Part shown: positions 1 through 12,079 of the stretch, piece by piece
Numbering within the stretch: position 1 is the first letter of the stretch
How the letters are laid out: each line of letters starts with the position of its first letter
DNA from: Argopecten irradians
Lineage: Eukaryota; Mollusca; Bivalvia; Pectinida; Pectinidae
DNA length: 64,000 bases
Direction of reading: 5' to 3'
NCBI RefSeq assembly: GCF_041381155.1
Contig: NC_091143.1
Span: 39,137,996-39,201,995 of the forward strand
Made by a program: the position numbers and the translations under genes
Notes under the pieces: model-generated
Seen by the model: only the letters and a program-made list of their open reading frames with translations
Told to the model about the DNA's origin: nothing
Databases searched by the model: none

Positions 1-768
1 TGACCAATCAGAGACGCGGTGGATGTTTACACACAAGGATATGAAAACATTTATCGTAAAACATGCATATTTATGGAATAAATGATGTTCTCTTTTAAAG
101 CTGCTTTCATCTGAGGACTCGGGTGATTCAAGCGTTTCATCAACAAACAAATGGATTGTTTTCACAGTAAACAACTCCAGCCATTTTACTGACATCAGCG
201 GAATGAGTTTTGGGTGTACAAAAATTATAGTAAAGATTTAAACAAAGGGTGCTCTGTTAGGGCCAGACCAGAGCTGAGACGAGAATGATAGTACAAGTCG
301 CTGGGTAATTTACTCAGTATCCATTTGGGGCTTTATCTGGTAATCTGACATGTGTATCTACCGTAAATCCACGCCTTGATATCCACCCCAGTATACCATA
401 CTATAAACGCTTCATTGTAAATTCGGTCTGATGCAAAAGAAAGTATAGGGTATTTGGATTCCATATTAGATAGTATAGGGTAGCGTGTATAAATGATTAA
501 GATTTTACGGAGCTGTGATAAAACACATCTTACCATTGTGTCTGTTATTTAGTCGGAACATCTAATCAGTTAACACAGTATCCATGTTTACTGTCTACAA
601 GTTTTCTATAGTCTTCATTATAATTCGACATCGTCATTAGCATAAGTCAGCATAGCATATTATCATCATTATAAGTCGAAATCGTCCTCAGTGATGGCAG
701 GGCTACATATATGTATATGAATTCTGAAGTACCTTTGCATTTTTGTTTTGTTCCTTTTATCAACATTC
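1..768. other. AT-rich upstream region, no gene recognised
   Basis: No exon with convincing coding character was found on either strand. It may hold upstream introns or 5' exons of the ankyrin gene. Confidence 0.4.
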
Positions 769-1120
769 AAAGATGCTCCACCGCCGACAAGGCATAAATG
801 ATATTCATCACTTGAACAATAATTGGTGTTTAATTGTGTATAAATATGTCTAATAAACACAAAAAATAATATAAAATAATTCATTTCGCCTTTGATGCAT
901 GCGCAATCAGTACTTCATTCCATATAGGATTTAGTGCCACGGATTTTTTTCGGGGATGCAACTTATTATTTTCCATATCTTTAACTTCAAGCAAAATTAG
1001 AAGTTCAATGGTGGTTTTGGTGTATAATAAGTAACTTTTGTAACTGAAGAAAAATACTAAATCGTCTGCTCCTGTTTTTGATGGTGAAAAAATACCATGT
1101 GGCAGCGGTGGAGCATCTTT
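769..1120. mobile_element. TIR element, AAAGATGCTCCACC family, copy A
   Basis: Terminal inverted repeats AAAGATGCTCCACCGC and GCGGTGGAGCATCTTT bound about 350 bp. A second full copy lies in inverted orientation at 54131-54490 and a decayed part at about 26332-26480. Non-autonomous; no ORF. Confidence 0.85.
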
Positions 1121-1237
1121 AACCTAGAGGTTTTTTTTGTTAGTTTTAAATTTTGGGCTTCCCTTTCCTTCGATATGAAATACCTTCTGAATGAAACAGC
1201 TGAAACGGTATAAAGTTGCAGTATACTATTGTTATAG

Positions 1238-1480
1238 GTCTCTGGAGAGCGCTGTCGGTGGAAGAGCCTGATCGAAAACTGGTTGAAAAACTTCTCAAAA
1301 ACTGGTGTCGACTTACCTGTATAAAAGACGGCAAAGTGACCAGCATCAAGTCTCTTGTAAAGGAGGATGTACGCAAAATCGACCTTCTGCACATGATTGA
1401 AGAGTATGAAAACGCCAACGAAATGGCCCTGGCTTTGAACGCTGGCTTTGGATTCATCGTTAAATCATGGATAAAGCAAG
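1238..1480 (+). CDS. Ankyrin gene, first visible exon
   Basis: Acceptor ...TTGTTATAG, donor CAAG|GTATTC, ending in phase 1 (CAA G). Residues 1-80 of the visible protein, starting GLWRALSVEEPDRK. An alternative acceptor GTTGCAG ending at 1221 would add YTIVI in the same frame. The entry phase requires an upstream exon that I could not identify. Confidence 0.75.
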
Positions 1481-4400
1481 GTATTCTAAATAATTACTAT
1501 GAAATAAAGTGTTTATTTTTACTGCTTTTATCTATGAAAATATTATATACACGAATAAGGAACGTTAAAATCCATTCATTAATCACTCTTTATTTTTGAT
1601 TGACAGGTACCGACTTAGTGAAATCTGTTGACCCGAACACTTCCGACTACTCATACCAATATAACTACCCAGACTCACCGGAAGTGCCACGCCCTTTGTT
1701 GGCGGCAGCATGGGAGACAAACAGCTATGACACTGTCGACGTTCTCATGGATATGAACCCTAACACTAGAGCGTTATACTCGAACGAACCAGATACCGTC
1801 AATCCCCCTAAACCGCTCTTCTTTCAGGTGAGAATATGACGTCCATTTCCGTAATCTAACATGTCTCAATGATCATTTTGCACATTTAAAGCCGAAAATA
1901 ACATCATTTTTTATATAATATTTCTAGTTATGTAATGGGTGTATTTAAGGATTAACTGGAACAGATTATATATGTTATGGTGATTTAAGACAAAAGAGCG
2001 CACTCTAAATAAACCGCTGATTATGGTGAAAGTAACCTCAGATATTTGTGTTATATCAAACAAATATTTTCGATAGTTTTTTTAATAAAACGTATATTAA
2101 ACTTCTGTTTTCTGTATACAACAATTTATTACAAGGTTAAAATATGTACATGATATGATCTGCAATTTGCATAACCATTAAAAAGTAGCAATGACAATGT
2201 CGTTGTGGCGAGAATAACTTTTTTGAAATATCAAGCCAAAACTTATGGTGGTAAAAAAACTGCTGCTAAAGCTGTTTCGGGTGAAAAAAATAAACCTTAT
2301 ATTTCACTCTGAAGAAATGTAATGAAATATGACATATCATTATCATATATGTATCAATGCTACAGAACAGAAGTTAAAAAAACGAAATAAATAGCTTAAT
2401 GAAGTCAAATGAATTTCTAATTACTTAAACATACTTTTTCATTTTTAAACTGTGTTGCAAATGTCCTCAACGTATTGGAGGAGTTAAAACGAAATAAATA
2501 TTTTGATGCTGTCAAATAAATTCTTGATAACTTAAACATACTTGTTCATTTTTCAATGTTGCAAATGTCTTCTACGTATTGGCAGCTTGTGTGTGGAAAT
2601 TCCATTCCCGCCGACGACAGAATTCTCCTGAGGATATTCCGAGGATCCGACCTACAAGCCAGAGACAGAGACGGACAAACGATTCTCCACAAAGTTATCG
2701 AACATCAAAAACCAGAGAACACTTTCCGTATTTTAATGACTTATGGGGCTGATATCGCGGCACGTGATCGTCAAGGTCGGACGGCACGTGATTTGGCTTT
2801 GAAATTGAACCGACCGGAATATAGCACGTGTGTTGATGAACACATAATTAAACTTGTGAAAGACAAAAAATTTGATGATATTGAGAGACTTATTCTGCAA
2901 AGTTATGACCAACTTTTGAACGTCACTGATAGTGCAAAACGAACAATGGTAGAAATTGCCAAGAAGTACGGAAATCGTCAAATCTATGAAGTTATTAAAT
3001 TGTCAGCAGCCATTCAGGTAAGTACAAGTGTAACTCATCATAATTATGTTTGGTAGCAACAACCGGACTTTGTGCGGCCTAAGTAGGATAAGGGGAGGTA
3101 ACTCTATTTTTAAGCTGAATTCTGTCTAACAGAACCCATCCTCAATACTCCAAGGGTTACTATAACTGACGTTGTATTCATACCTGGACTATCCCATACT
3201 GAAACTGCAGGCAGCTCAGGAGAAAAAAATCTGAACTAATTATAGGCCTGCAGATACTTTCTTTGAAAACTACAGAGAGAGCGACGCCCAACTTCAAAGA
3301 TACACAGTCAACCACAGTGTACCGTTCTACGACTCTTTTGATGTACATCAAAGGACTGAATTACATGTTCTGTTGCCTCCAGATTTACTATGAGATAGTG
3401 TCTACGTCAGTAGTAGTAACCCCTGGAGTATCAAGGATGACTAAAAACTAAAATATATCGATTGCCGTTGAAGTAACAATCCGTAATCTGTTTTTAAAGT
3501 ATTGATCCTGTTGTTCATACACATAAAATTGTTTCTGCTTAAACTTATTTTTTCCTTATTTCTACATAATATAACAAATTTGTTGAATTTGTACTCATAA
3601 TATTGGGATTATACTGATATGGATTCTACGTTCTAGTAGGGCCATTAAAAATTGTGAATTATTGGAAAAGATCCCGATCATACTGCGACATCATGTATCT
3701 AGAAAAACAAAAATTTAATAAAGACAGTTGAAAAATAAAACAAATAATACTCGATGAAAGCGACTTCGATTAAGTCACGGAGTACAACGGAAATATTCAC
3801 ATTTATGAAAATATCTGATGTTTTGGCATAACGATGTTTGTGTTGAAAGATGTGAACGTGATGGAATTTTATCATAGGCATATGTCAGGCGAGTGTTCCA
3901 AGCAGTAGCAGAGGACCAAATGGAGGACCTCAAGAAACTGCTATCTTGTAAAAAATATCACAACGTCCGAGACAAGTGTGGAAGGACGCTGCTACATAAA
4001 GCAGTTATGAAGAAGAGGTATACGATGGTGAAATTTCTCATTGAGGAATTCCCACAAAACCTCAACGTTGGCGACACGGTAAGAAGGCAGTGTATTTATA
4101 CAAAAAATCGTATAAATAAATGCTACTTCTTAAAAAAGCAATAGAAACCATTATAACAACGAATTTTCATTCACACAGTTTACGCGGTAAAAGAGAATGG
4201 CAAAATTCAAACCTAAATGGTTCGGAAGTGAATGCGTCCCTACTATAATAATATCCCATTTTCTATTGAGAGTATTGGGGCCAGCTCCTGATACTTTAAT
4301 TGAAACCATATTCTATATCATTTTAAGTATACAAATAATATGTTATAAAGTAAGGATTCAGAAAGAAGTATAAAATACCTGTATTAACCTGTCTCTGTTA

Positions 4401-7400
4401 TTTGACATGTGAAGGATTTTTTACTATCCATTTCACTGACAGATGGACCGTACACCTCTCCACTACGCCTACCTGTTCTGCGACGAAAGCGAGGACACAA
4501 TCACCGTGATGGTCAACAATGGTGCTAATGCTGAATTCTGCGATGCTGTAAGTTACTGTTGTTGGCTAATTTTGGTCTTTTAGCAGAAGAATTGATATAA
4601 ACTTGTTTTCCCATCCTAGCTGTACCTATTTGTTTGTGTATGTATATCTCCATTATCTATTTGAATAGAACATTGTAGAACTAATTTTGGTCCAGCCAAT
4701 TAAGGGAGATTTAAAATAATATATTTTTGAAATAATAATGATTCATAAAAGAAAAAGTTTCCTCTTATTATATTAATTATTTATACTAGAAAAATAAAAT
4801 CTAAGAAAAATACTTTTTAAATATATAGAACTGTACTTTCAGTTTATTATATTTATTAACAATACTTGAAATACGTTTTAAAATCGTACACTGTTCATTC
4901 CTCTTATTATATTAATTAATAATACTAGAGATACATAATCTAAGAAAATACAATGTACTATTTTGCAATAACATACTGTGTTGCTCGAGACCCAGTTGTT
5001 TCTGCGTTTTCGTTTCTTTTCCTAAATTACAAACCAAAGTATTTTCAGTATTTTGTATTGAAAGGCTTGTCTATAGACCAAAGTTAGTCTAAATCGCAAA
5101 TAATCGTAAACATTCGTTAGATTTACGAACATAAGTTGATTCAGATTATAACATGATATGTACTTTACAGTTCGGGATGCGGCCGTCGGATATGACAGCT
5201 GCAAAGTGTGGTAGTCAGAAACTCGCTCAGATACAAAAGGACGTGACTGATCTCGAGTTCAACATCTACCTGTCTGAGAAAGACTTCTTAGCGTCATTTT
5301 CATCAGCTATCCAGGTGAGTATTGTCGGGGAAACTGATTCTTAATCTCATTCTCATCAGCTATCAAGGTTAGTATTGTCGGGGAGAAAGACTTCTTAACC
5401 TTATTCTCATCAGCTATCAAGGATAGCATGGTCGGTGAGATAGACCTCCTAATCTCTTTCTCCTCAGCTATCAAGGTTGGTATTGTCGGGGAGAAAGACT
5501 TCATGACGTCATTCTCATTTGCTATCTAGGTTAGTATTATCGGGAGAAAAGACTTGTTAATCTCATTCTCCTCAGCTATCAAGGTTGGTATTGTCGGGGA
5601 GAAAGACTTCATGACGTCATTCTCATTTGCTATCTAGGTTAGTATTATCGGGAGAAAAGACTTGTTAGCCTCATTCTCATCAGCTATCAAGGTTAGTGTT
5701 GTCGGTGAGATAGACCTCCTAATCTCATTCTCATCAGATATCTAGATTAATATTGTTAGGGAGAAAGATTCTTAGCCTCATTCTCATCAGCTATCAAGGT
5801 TAGTGTTGTCGGTGAGATAGACCTCCTAATCTCATTCTCATCAGATATCTAGATTAATATTGTTAGGGAGAAAGATTCTTAGCCTCATTCTCATCAGCTA
5901 TCAAGGTTAGTGTTGTCGGTGAGATAGACCTCCTAATCTCATTCTCATCAGATATCTAGGTTAATATTGTTAGGAAGAAAGATTCTTAGCCTCATTCTCA
6001 TCAGCTATCAAGGTTAGTGTTGTCGGTGAGATAGACCTCCTAATCTCATTCTCATCAGATATCTAGGTTAATATTGTTAGGGAGAAAGATTCTTAGCCTC
6101 ATTCTCATCAGCTATCAAGGCTAGTGTTGTCGGTGAGATAGACCTCCTAATCTCATTCTCAATAGCTGTCTGGGTTAATATTGTTAGGGAGAAAGATTCG
6201 TAGCGTCATTCTCATCAGCTATCAAGGTTAGTGTTGTCGGTGAGATAGACCTCCTAATCTCATTCTCAATAGCTGTCTGGGTTAATATTGTTAGGGAAAA
6301 AGATTCGTAGCGTCATTCTCATCAGCTATCAAGGTTAGTGTTGTCGGTGAAAAAGACCTCCTAATCTCATTCTCATCAGCTGTCTAGGTTAATATTGTTA
6401 GGGAGAAAGATTCTTAGCCTCATTCTCATCAGCTATCAAGGTTAGTGTTGTCGGTGAGATAGACCTCCTAATCTCATTCCCATCAGATATCTAGGTTAAT
6501 ATTGTTAGGGAGAAAGATTCTTAGCGTCATACTCATCAGCTATCAAGGTTAGTGTTGTCGGTGAGATAGACCTCCTAATCTCATTCTCATCAGCTGTCTA
6601 GGTTAAAATTGTTAGGGAGAAAGATTCTTAGCCTCATTCTCATCAGCTATCAAGGCTAGTGTTGTCGGTGAGATAGACCTCCTAATCTCATTCTCAATAG
6701 CTGTCTGGGTTAATATTGTTAGGGAGAAAGATTCTTAGCCTCATTCTCATCAGCTATCAAGGCTAGTGTTGTCGGTGAGATAGACCTCCTAATCTCATTC
6801 TCAATAGCTGTCTGGGTTAATATTGTTAGGGAGAAAGATTCTTAGCCTCATTCTCATCAGCTATCAAGGTTAGTGTTGTCGGTGAGATAGACCTCCTAAT
6901 CTCATTCTCATCAGCTGTCTGGGTTAATATTGTTAGGGAGAAAGATTCGTAGCGTCATACTCACTATCTTTCTATGTTAGTACTGTCCTTTCTACTAATT
7001 GCTCATCACCTCGGGGATATACAGGTGTCCTTAAAAACATGTCCCGAGTTTGACGCTTTATAAAAATGTTTTGATAGACTGAGAAATTTGATCTATTTAC
7101 CATTAGAAAGTCGGGACATGTTTTTTGGAACACTCTGCATTTTCCGTTCGTAACTCATTCACCCATGAAAATTCATTATGGACTGGCCTAGTCTTTGATT
7201 AAGAACAGCCTCAATGTTTATTCGTGGGTGAATGAGTTTTATGACCTTATCTGTATTTAGAGGAATTTGTAATTTTGTGAATAATTACATTTTATTTCAT
7301 ACATTTTATTAAAGAAATCCGTAGAATAACATTGTTATGAAATTTATGTCAGAAATCCATAAAATGATAATGTTCAGAGAAAGAGCATGTAGCAGAATCT

Positions 7401-10400
7401 AAAGTTTCACTTTTCATAAACATTGAATCTTCACATGTATTTTCCATTCAACAGAAAGGTGACCTGGAGACAGTGAAAAGTCTGGTTTCAGGTCTCCGGG
7501 CTTTCGGGGACATGTCGCAGTTCAGCAAGTCTCTGTTCGAATGTATCGACCATAACCAAATAGAAATCGCAAAATTTCTCATCATGGCCGGCTTCAAAAC
7601 TGACATATATAAACAGGTAATGGGCGACTTCAATTGTAAAGTCTGTCAATCAATATCCTCAACTTCAAATTGTAAATTACTGTAATTATACGTACAAATG
7701 AAAATCACTATCAAAATAGCAGTCAGAATGTGTTTAGCTAAAGTTTTTTCATTCATGTTCAATTTCTTAAGCTCATGGATTTCATTGAAGTTAATACTGT
7801 TTCTGATAGGTATCGTATTCAGGACACCGATATCTCGAATCAAAAGTGCAGACTAAAGTTAAAACTTAAGTTTTTCTTCATATATATTGTGTGTGCAAAA
7901 TTTTGATGTAGGTTTGTTTTCAGAAATCGGGGCCAGTATTACTAGTCTGACGCTCAAATGATCGAGCTAAAGAGAAGTACTCTCTAGCTGAGTGGTGCAT
8001 AACGACTAGTATCAAGAGAGTTACTCTTAGAATTACAGATTTTTTTCCAATCTGTCAAAATGTATTGCTATTTCAGTACACCTCCTGTGACCCCGATGAC
8101 CCCATGTGTGCAATGATGGAGTGTGGTCATTCGATGACGTCATTGAAAGAGAGGGCAACAGAGAAAAAGTGTGATGACATTGTAACCCTTATCGAAGGCA
8201 TTTCAAATGGGAAGGTAATTATCATCACTGTAATGTTTTTAGATTCTCTCTGTTTTTCTTAAGGTTGGTTGAGTGCTTATTGACATCTGCTTCTAATTAT
8301 TGTATTATCCTTCGGTATTTGGTAGGTCTATATATTAAACCTTATATTTCAATATGTGATGAATTGAAGTTTGTTTTTTGATTATCCTGTCTCTGTTCTC
8401 TGTTTTATGTTATAGAGATGAACTTTTTAGGAATACTTTTATGATCCCTTATGAGGATTCTTCTAGAGATACATGTATCATTATTTATTTGTATATTTCA
8501 AACAACTTTCAAAGACACAAGTATATTGATGTAAAAATAGTCTTCAAGTGTTTTCTTTTGACCGACAAGTTTATTTTTATATATATTATTAATAAATCAA
8601 ATATTTAATAATATAAACATTTGTATATATGATCTTAAATGAGTGCTCACTATATATGGGATTTTCTGAAACGAGACTAAACGAGAAGTTTTTGTTTAAG
8701 TTTAAACTGCGTTAGACCATACAAAGGTTGGTTCACCTAAAACTGTCCAATTAGTTACCTGTAGCTGTCAAATAAGTTCTCAATAAGGATTCCACTTATT
8801 GGACATGTGCTAACAAGAAAGTTACAGGTATAACCCAAAGGACAAGTGTGGGTGAGGATTTTCCTCCACAGACTCTATTAACTTATTCCATGTCTTATCA
8901 TTATTATCGCCAAACTTGTCAAAATTGACAAAATTGTAAGTGATTATGATAGAAATAGTGAAATTTTGAATACATAACATATGGATGATAGGGTCCACAT
9001 TGTTTTGATCTTGACCCAGTGTCAAGTTGTTTAATATTGGGTTTGATATAGACCAAATATTTTCTCCCTGTTTCAATGTAGCTGCATTTGGACAGCGTTC
9101 TACATTTTATTTCTTACATCTAGATTCACCTCCGAGTGTAAGAACTTTTGACCTTCTGTAGATAGCCACGTCACGAATCACCGCCATACTATATACTCGA
9201 CAGTCACCTTATCACCTTTCTAACAACAATAGTCATCTGTTGCCTGCATCATGTATCGTATATTGTAGTGTTCTTCATCAATGTTCATTCGAGCCTGAGT
9301 AGTCACGGAGAAGGGTCTAATAGTAATAGTAGCAATTTAGCGGAAATACATTGACTTATAGCATATCCATTCTAAGATTTCCAATGCATCAAGAAACAAA
9401 TTTTAACATTTTCCATCATAATAGTGTGGTTAAATTTTGGTGAGTTTAAATTTGATATTTTCCTGTGTTTTATAATTGGCGTTTGAACGAAATGTAAAAA
9501 ATAAATCTAAAGATGATTTTGTTTCATTGGCCCATTTGCCGCATAGATCCATCAACATTGAAAAACTGACATTATTTGAACAGAAGCCATATTGATACTT
9601 CGACATCTCTTTGAAATCTTGGTCTTCAATAGAAGTGATTGATAATCTCTTACATTTATTTATACGTGTTTCCACAAAATAAGTAAATACTTGCACAGTT
9701 ACCGTTATTGCTTTTCTTCGATACTCCAGGTGTTACTATAACTTTCGTTATATCCACCCCTGAACTATCTCATTGTAAAACTGAAGGCTGTTTTGGAAAA
9801 AAAATTTTAAACACCAATCACAGGTCTGCAAAGACTTCCTTTGAGCATTACAGAGAGAGCGACGCCTAACATCAAAGCCACAAAGTCAATCACAGTTTAC
9901 GGCTCTTTTGATATACATCATAGCATCAATTTACCTGTGTATTCTTCTGTCTTCACTTTCACAATGAGATAGTCCAGGGGTGGACATTACGTCAGTGATA
10001 GTAACGCCTGGACTATCGAAGATGACCCGAGAGTAAATGGTTACAAAAGTGATCAACGACCCTTACAGTGTAACATTGTCATTCAATGAAACAAATCTGC
10101 ATGAGAAGACAACTAAGCCAGTTTCAACTACGTAAAGTTGCTGTCACTATAGCAACCATTGACGCCATACAAATCTTTGTGTGCATGACCATTGGAATTC
10201 TGTTCACGTTATTTGAATAATGTATACTTAAACCAAATTTATTATGAATAGCTGATAAAGACATGGAAATATGATAGGTCAATATTCACTTAAATGTTTG
10301 AACTGGAATTAAAACGTTTATAGTTTTCGGTGTAACAAAATCGTTAATCATCATGAAATGGATAATGATATCTTTATTATTACATTTTTCAGAGTGAAAT

Positions 10401-11146
10401 ATAAAGTTTAATGGTGAAAATATATGTAGTATTTTCACTCAATATTGACCTATCAGAACACAGCATTTACAGTAAAAATATTGTTTTGGCAGGAATGCCA
10501 TTTTTTAAATATCAAACCAAATGACATCGCGTATCTTTCCTATTATTTTTACGTTTTTAATTACTGAAGAATAAATATGTTGTCATCTTGTCACATTTTC
10601 CCTCAAAATCTGTGTCCAATATATAGAACTCATTTCCATTAGTAAGCGGGAGAATTGCGGCCTATTGAAATACATGTACTCGTATCAGTTGCCATAGTTT
10701 AGACCTACATTAGAATAGAGACGTGTAAGAAATTTAACAAATAGAATATTCCTTGTGGTTTGATAATTAACAGTTATATTTCATCTCGTTAGGTGGAAAC
10801 TTTTATATTTTTCAACAGTGCGGACCGATATCAGTTACTCTGTTAAATCTAACAATAGAGATGTAAAAATATAACATATAGGCTATTCATTGTTTGTTGA
10901 TGATGAACAGTCATAATACATCGAGTGGGGGTAGTTTTGATATTTTTCACAAGTGCAAGTTATATTTCATTTCGTGAGGTTGAACGTTTTATATTTTTCA
11001 CGAATGCTTTGCACTACAATGTAGATACCACCCCACTCGATAACATATAAATGTCATAAAAGCAATAATATCCTCTATATATCTTTTTGCAGGTAAAATT
11101 AGCCCGAGCAGAACCACAAAATGGACTTGGAGAATATGGAATATAA
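1238..11146 (+). CDS. Ankyrin-repeat protein, 3' part of a spliced gene (nine exons)
   Basis: Nine exons join in consistent phase to give 565 residues ending at TAA 11144-11146. The 5' end lies upstream or was not recognised. Ankyrin signatures are clear at residues about 182-213 and 215-235 (DGQTILHKVIEH, GADIAARDRQGRTARDLAL), 328-360 (DKCGRTLLHKAVMKKRYTMV) and 366-400 (DRTPLHYAYLF, NNGANAEFCDAFG). Weaker helical pairs follow at about 449-500 (KGDLETVKSLV, NQIEIAKFLIMAG). The first 150 residues are not recognised. There is no signal peptide or membrane helix in the visible part, so a cytosolic or nuclear protein-binding scaffold is likely, but no specific partner can be inferred. Exon coordinates are listed separately; all introns are GT-AG. 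The intron after exon 6 carries a 1.65-kb array derived from that exon's own 3' edge. Family call is firm; function is unknown. Confidence 0.85.
1607..1827 (+). CDS. Ankyrin gene exon 2
   Basis: Acceptor TTGACAG|GT completes the split Gly codon; donor TTTCAG|GTGAGA ends in phase 0. Encodes residues 81-154, including PLLAAAWETNSYDTVDVLMD, which resembles a degenerate ankyrin helix pair. Confidence 0.8.
1944..2027. mobile_element. Partial copy of the AAGGATTAACTTGAATAG TIR element
   Basis: TTTAAGGATTAACTGGAACA, then TATGTTATGG and the ATAAACCGCT core match one arm and centre of the element at 15304-15427. Lies in the ankyrin intron after exon 2; the other arm is not recognisable. Confidence 0.6.
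2586..3017 (+). CDS. Ankyrin gene exon 3
   Basis: Acceptor TATTGGCAG|CTT, donor ATTCAG|GTAAGT, phase 0 at both ends. Encodes 144 residues holding two clear ankyrin repeats (DRDGQTILHKVIEH and DRQGRTARDLALKL). Confidence 0.85.
3138..3440. mobile_element. TIR element, ACTCCAGGGGTTACTAT family, copy 1
   Basis: About 300 bp with ends ATCCTCAATACTCC and GGAGTATCAAGGAT. Other copies are at 9717-10020, 44037-44320 (one end missing) and 62598-62665 (one end only). Shared core: GAGAGCGACGCC, CAGTCAACCACAGT, TCTTTTGATGTA. In the ankyrin intron after exon 3. Confidence 0.85.
3878..4078 (+). CDS. Ankyrin gene exon 4
   Basis: Acceptor ATCATAG|GCA is the only nearby AG giving phase 0; the AG at 3888 would break the frame. 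Donor GACACG|GTAAGA. Encodes 67 residues with an ankyrin core RDKCGRTLLHKAVMKK. Confidence 0.85.
4443..4547 (+). CDS. Ankyrin gene exon 5
   Basis: Acceptor CACTGACAG|ATG, donor GATGCT|GTAAGT, 35 codons, phase 0. Encodes one ankyrin repeat, DRTPLHYAYLF through NNGANAEFCDA, continuing from the end of exon 4. Confidence 0.85.
5171..5314 (+). CDS. Ankyrin gene exon 6 (source of the adjacent intronic array)
   Basis: Acceptor ACTTTACAG|TTC, donor ATCCAG|GTGAGT, 48 codons, phase 0. Begins FGMRPSDMTAAKCG, the end of an ankyrin repeat. Its last ~40 bases plus the first ~15 intron bases are the unit of the tandem array that follows directly. Confidence 0.85.
5315..6965. repeat. Intronic array built from the ankyrin exon 6 donor edge
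   Basis: Tandem ~53-bp units, later as ~107-bp dimers. Each unit carries a degenerate copy of the exon 6 end (GAGAAAGACTTCTTAGCGTC, then TCATCAGCTATCCAG) and of the intron start (GTGAGTATTGTCGGG). The array starts at the real splice site and decays away from it. Many units keep a GT at the donor position (ATCAAG|GTTAGT). I estimate roughly 30 units. Confidence 0.95.
7022..7137. mobile_element. Short TIR element with mariner-like ends
   Basis: Ends CAGGTGTCCTTAAAAACATG and its inverse (CATGTTTTTTGGAACACTCTG), about 27-bp arms containing ACATGTCCCGA. Left flank is TA. CAGGGTGTCCC-type ends are typical of Tc1/mariner; family assignment is inference. Confidence 0.75.
7152..7240. mobile_element. 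Second short inverted-repeat element
   Basis: AACTCATTCACCCATGAA is inverted as TTCGTGGGTGAATGAGTT about 50 bp later. Lies 14 bp from the previous element, in the intron before ankyrin exon 7. Confidence 0.7.
7455..7616 (+). CDS. Ankyrin gene exon 7
   Basis: Acceptor TTCAACAG|AAA, donor AAACAG|GTAATG, 54 codons, phase 0. Encodes ankyrin-like helices KGDLETVKSLVSGL and NQIEIAKFLIMAGFKTD. Confidence 0.85.
8077..8214 (+). CDS. Ankyrin gene exon 8
   Basis: Acceptor CTATTTCAG|TAC, donor GGGAAG|GTAATT, 46 codons, phase 0. Rich in Cys and Met (YTSCDPDDPMCAMMECGHS) and ends with an ankyrin-like helix TEKKCDDIVTLIEG. Confidence 0.8.
9717..10020. mobile_element. TIR element, ACTCCAGGGGTTACTAT family, copy 2
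   Basis: Ends TTCGATACTCCAGGTGTTAC and CCTGGACTATCGAA; same core as the copy at 3138. In the last ankyrin intron. Confidence 0.85.
10918..11042. mobile_element. Small inverted-repeat element
   Basis: CATCGAGTGGGGGTA at one end and TACCACCCCACTCGAT at the other, with TTATATTTCAT-type inner repeats also seen at 10787. Possible MITE. Confidence 0.55.
11093..11146 (+). CDS. Ankyrin gene terminal exon
   Basis: Acceptor ATCTTTTTGCAG|GTA in phase 0, then 17 codons (VKLARAEPQNGLGEYGI) and TAA at 11144-11146. It follows a 2.9-kb intron that contains several inverted-repeat elements. Confidence 0.7.
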   Translation, partial: VKLARAEPQNGLGEYGI

Positions 11147-11170
11147 GCGGATGTGACATATGTATTAGAG

Positions 11171-11294
11171 CGGATATGACGTAAGCTGTTGTACTAACGG
11201 TCGGATATGACGTAAGCTGTTGTACTAACGGTCGGTATGACGTAAGCTGTTGTACTAACGGTCGGATATGACGTAAGCTGTTGTACTAACGGTC
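11171..11294. repeat. 31-bp tandem repeat, four units
   Basis: GATATGACGTAAGCTGTTGT followed by ACTAACGGTCG, four nearly identical copies, 25 bp past the ankyrin stop codon and so probably in the 3' UTR. Confidence 0.95.
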
Positions 11295-11756
11295 TATATT
11301 CCATGGAGAGTACAGTCAGTGAGAGTGTTGAATCTCAAATCGTGGTTTGTATTGAATACATTCGATGTGGATGACGAAGGACGATGGCATTTGTGACCCA
11401 ATGATGACAATTTAGATAGCATGCAGCATTCATTGTAAATATTAACACATATCACTGTAATGTCAGCGATGGTATGCCTCTGTGTTCATGTAATGTACGT
11501 CGTCATGTGAGTGAAGTAGATGAACTTGTATGTTTAAATATTAAAAAATCAAATTCATCATTATTAAATTGTAATTACACAATGTTCTAGATCCCATGCT
11601 ATTGTATTTTAATTACAGTCGCAATATATTTTCTTGGATTATTTTATTGTTTTCTTTTTATGTGATCTTTCTTGAAGATCAAAGCATGAAGGCCTTAATA
11701 TTTTCTTACGCAAGTTGTGATATCACTTTTATAACTGTAATAAAAATTATGTCATG

Positions 11757-11762
11757 AATAAA
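11757..11762 (+). promoter_or_regulatory. Probable polyadenylation signal of the ankyrin gene
   Basis: AATAAA about 610 bases downstream of the stop codon, in an AT-rich stretch typical of a 3' UTR. Inferred from position only. Confidence 0.45.
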
Positions 11763-12079
11763 GTTATAAATAGCAATTCCTGCTGTTAAATTAGTTACAA
11801 TGTTAAAATACTCAATGTCTCATCAACGTAATCAAATTATTACTCGTGTTAACTTTGGTGTATAAGTTTTGAATCTCGTCATTTGTTTCCGTTACATTTA
11901 TCATATACACAGACTCAAACAATGTTGTGAATATTCAAAGTATCAACATTTTCAGGTAAAACTGCCCTATCGAACCAAAATGTGTTCAGCATATTGTTTT
12001 AATTATTTCTATTCACAAAACAATGTATGCACCCATTTAATGAAAACACACTTCTTTTTATACTTACATGTAAATCAAC

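Larger units (their letters stand above)
8215..11092. other. Long last intron of the ankyrin gene
   Basis: Contains the TIR element at 9717-10020, an inverted pair at 10271-10456 (ATAGGTCAATATTCACT / inverse) and one at 10918-11042 (CATCGAGTGGGGGTA / TACCACCCCACTCGAT). The remainder is AT-rich without recognised features. Confidence 0.6.
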
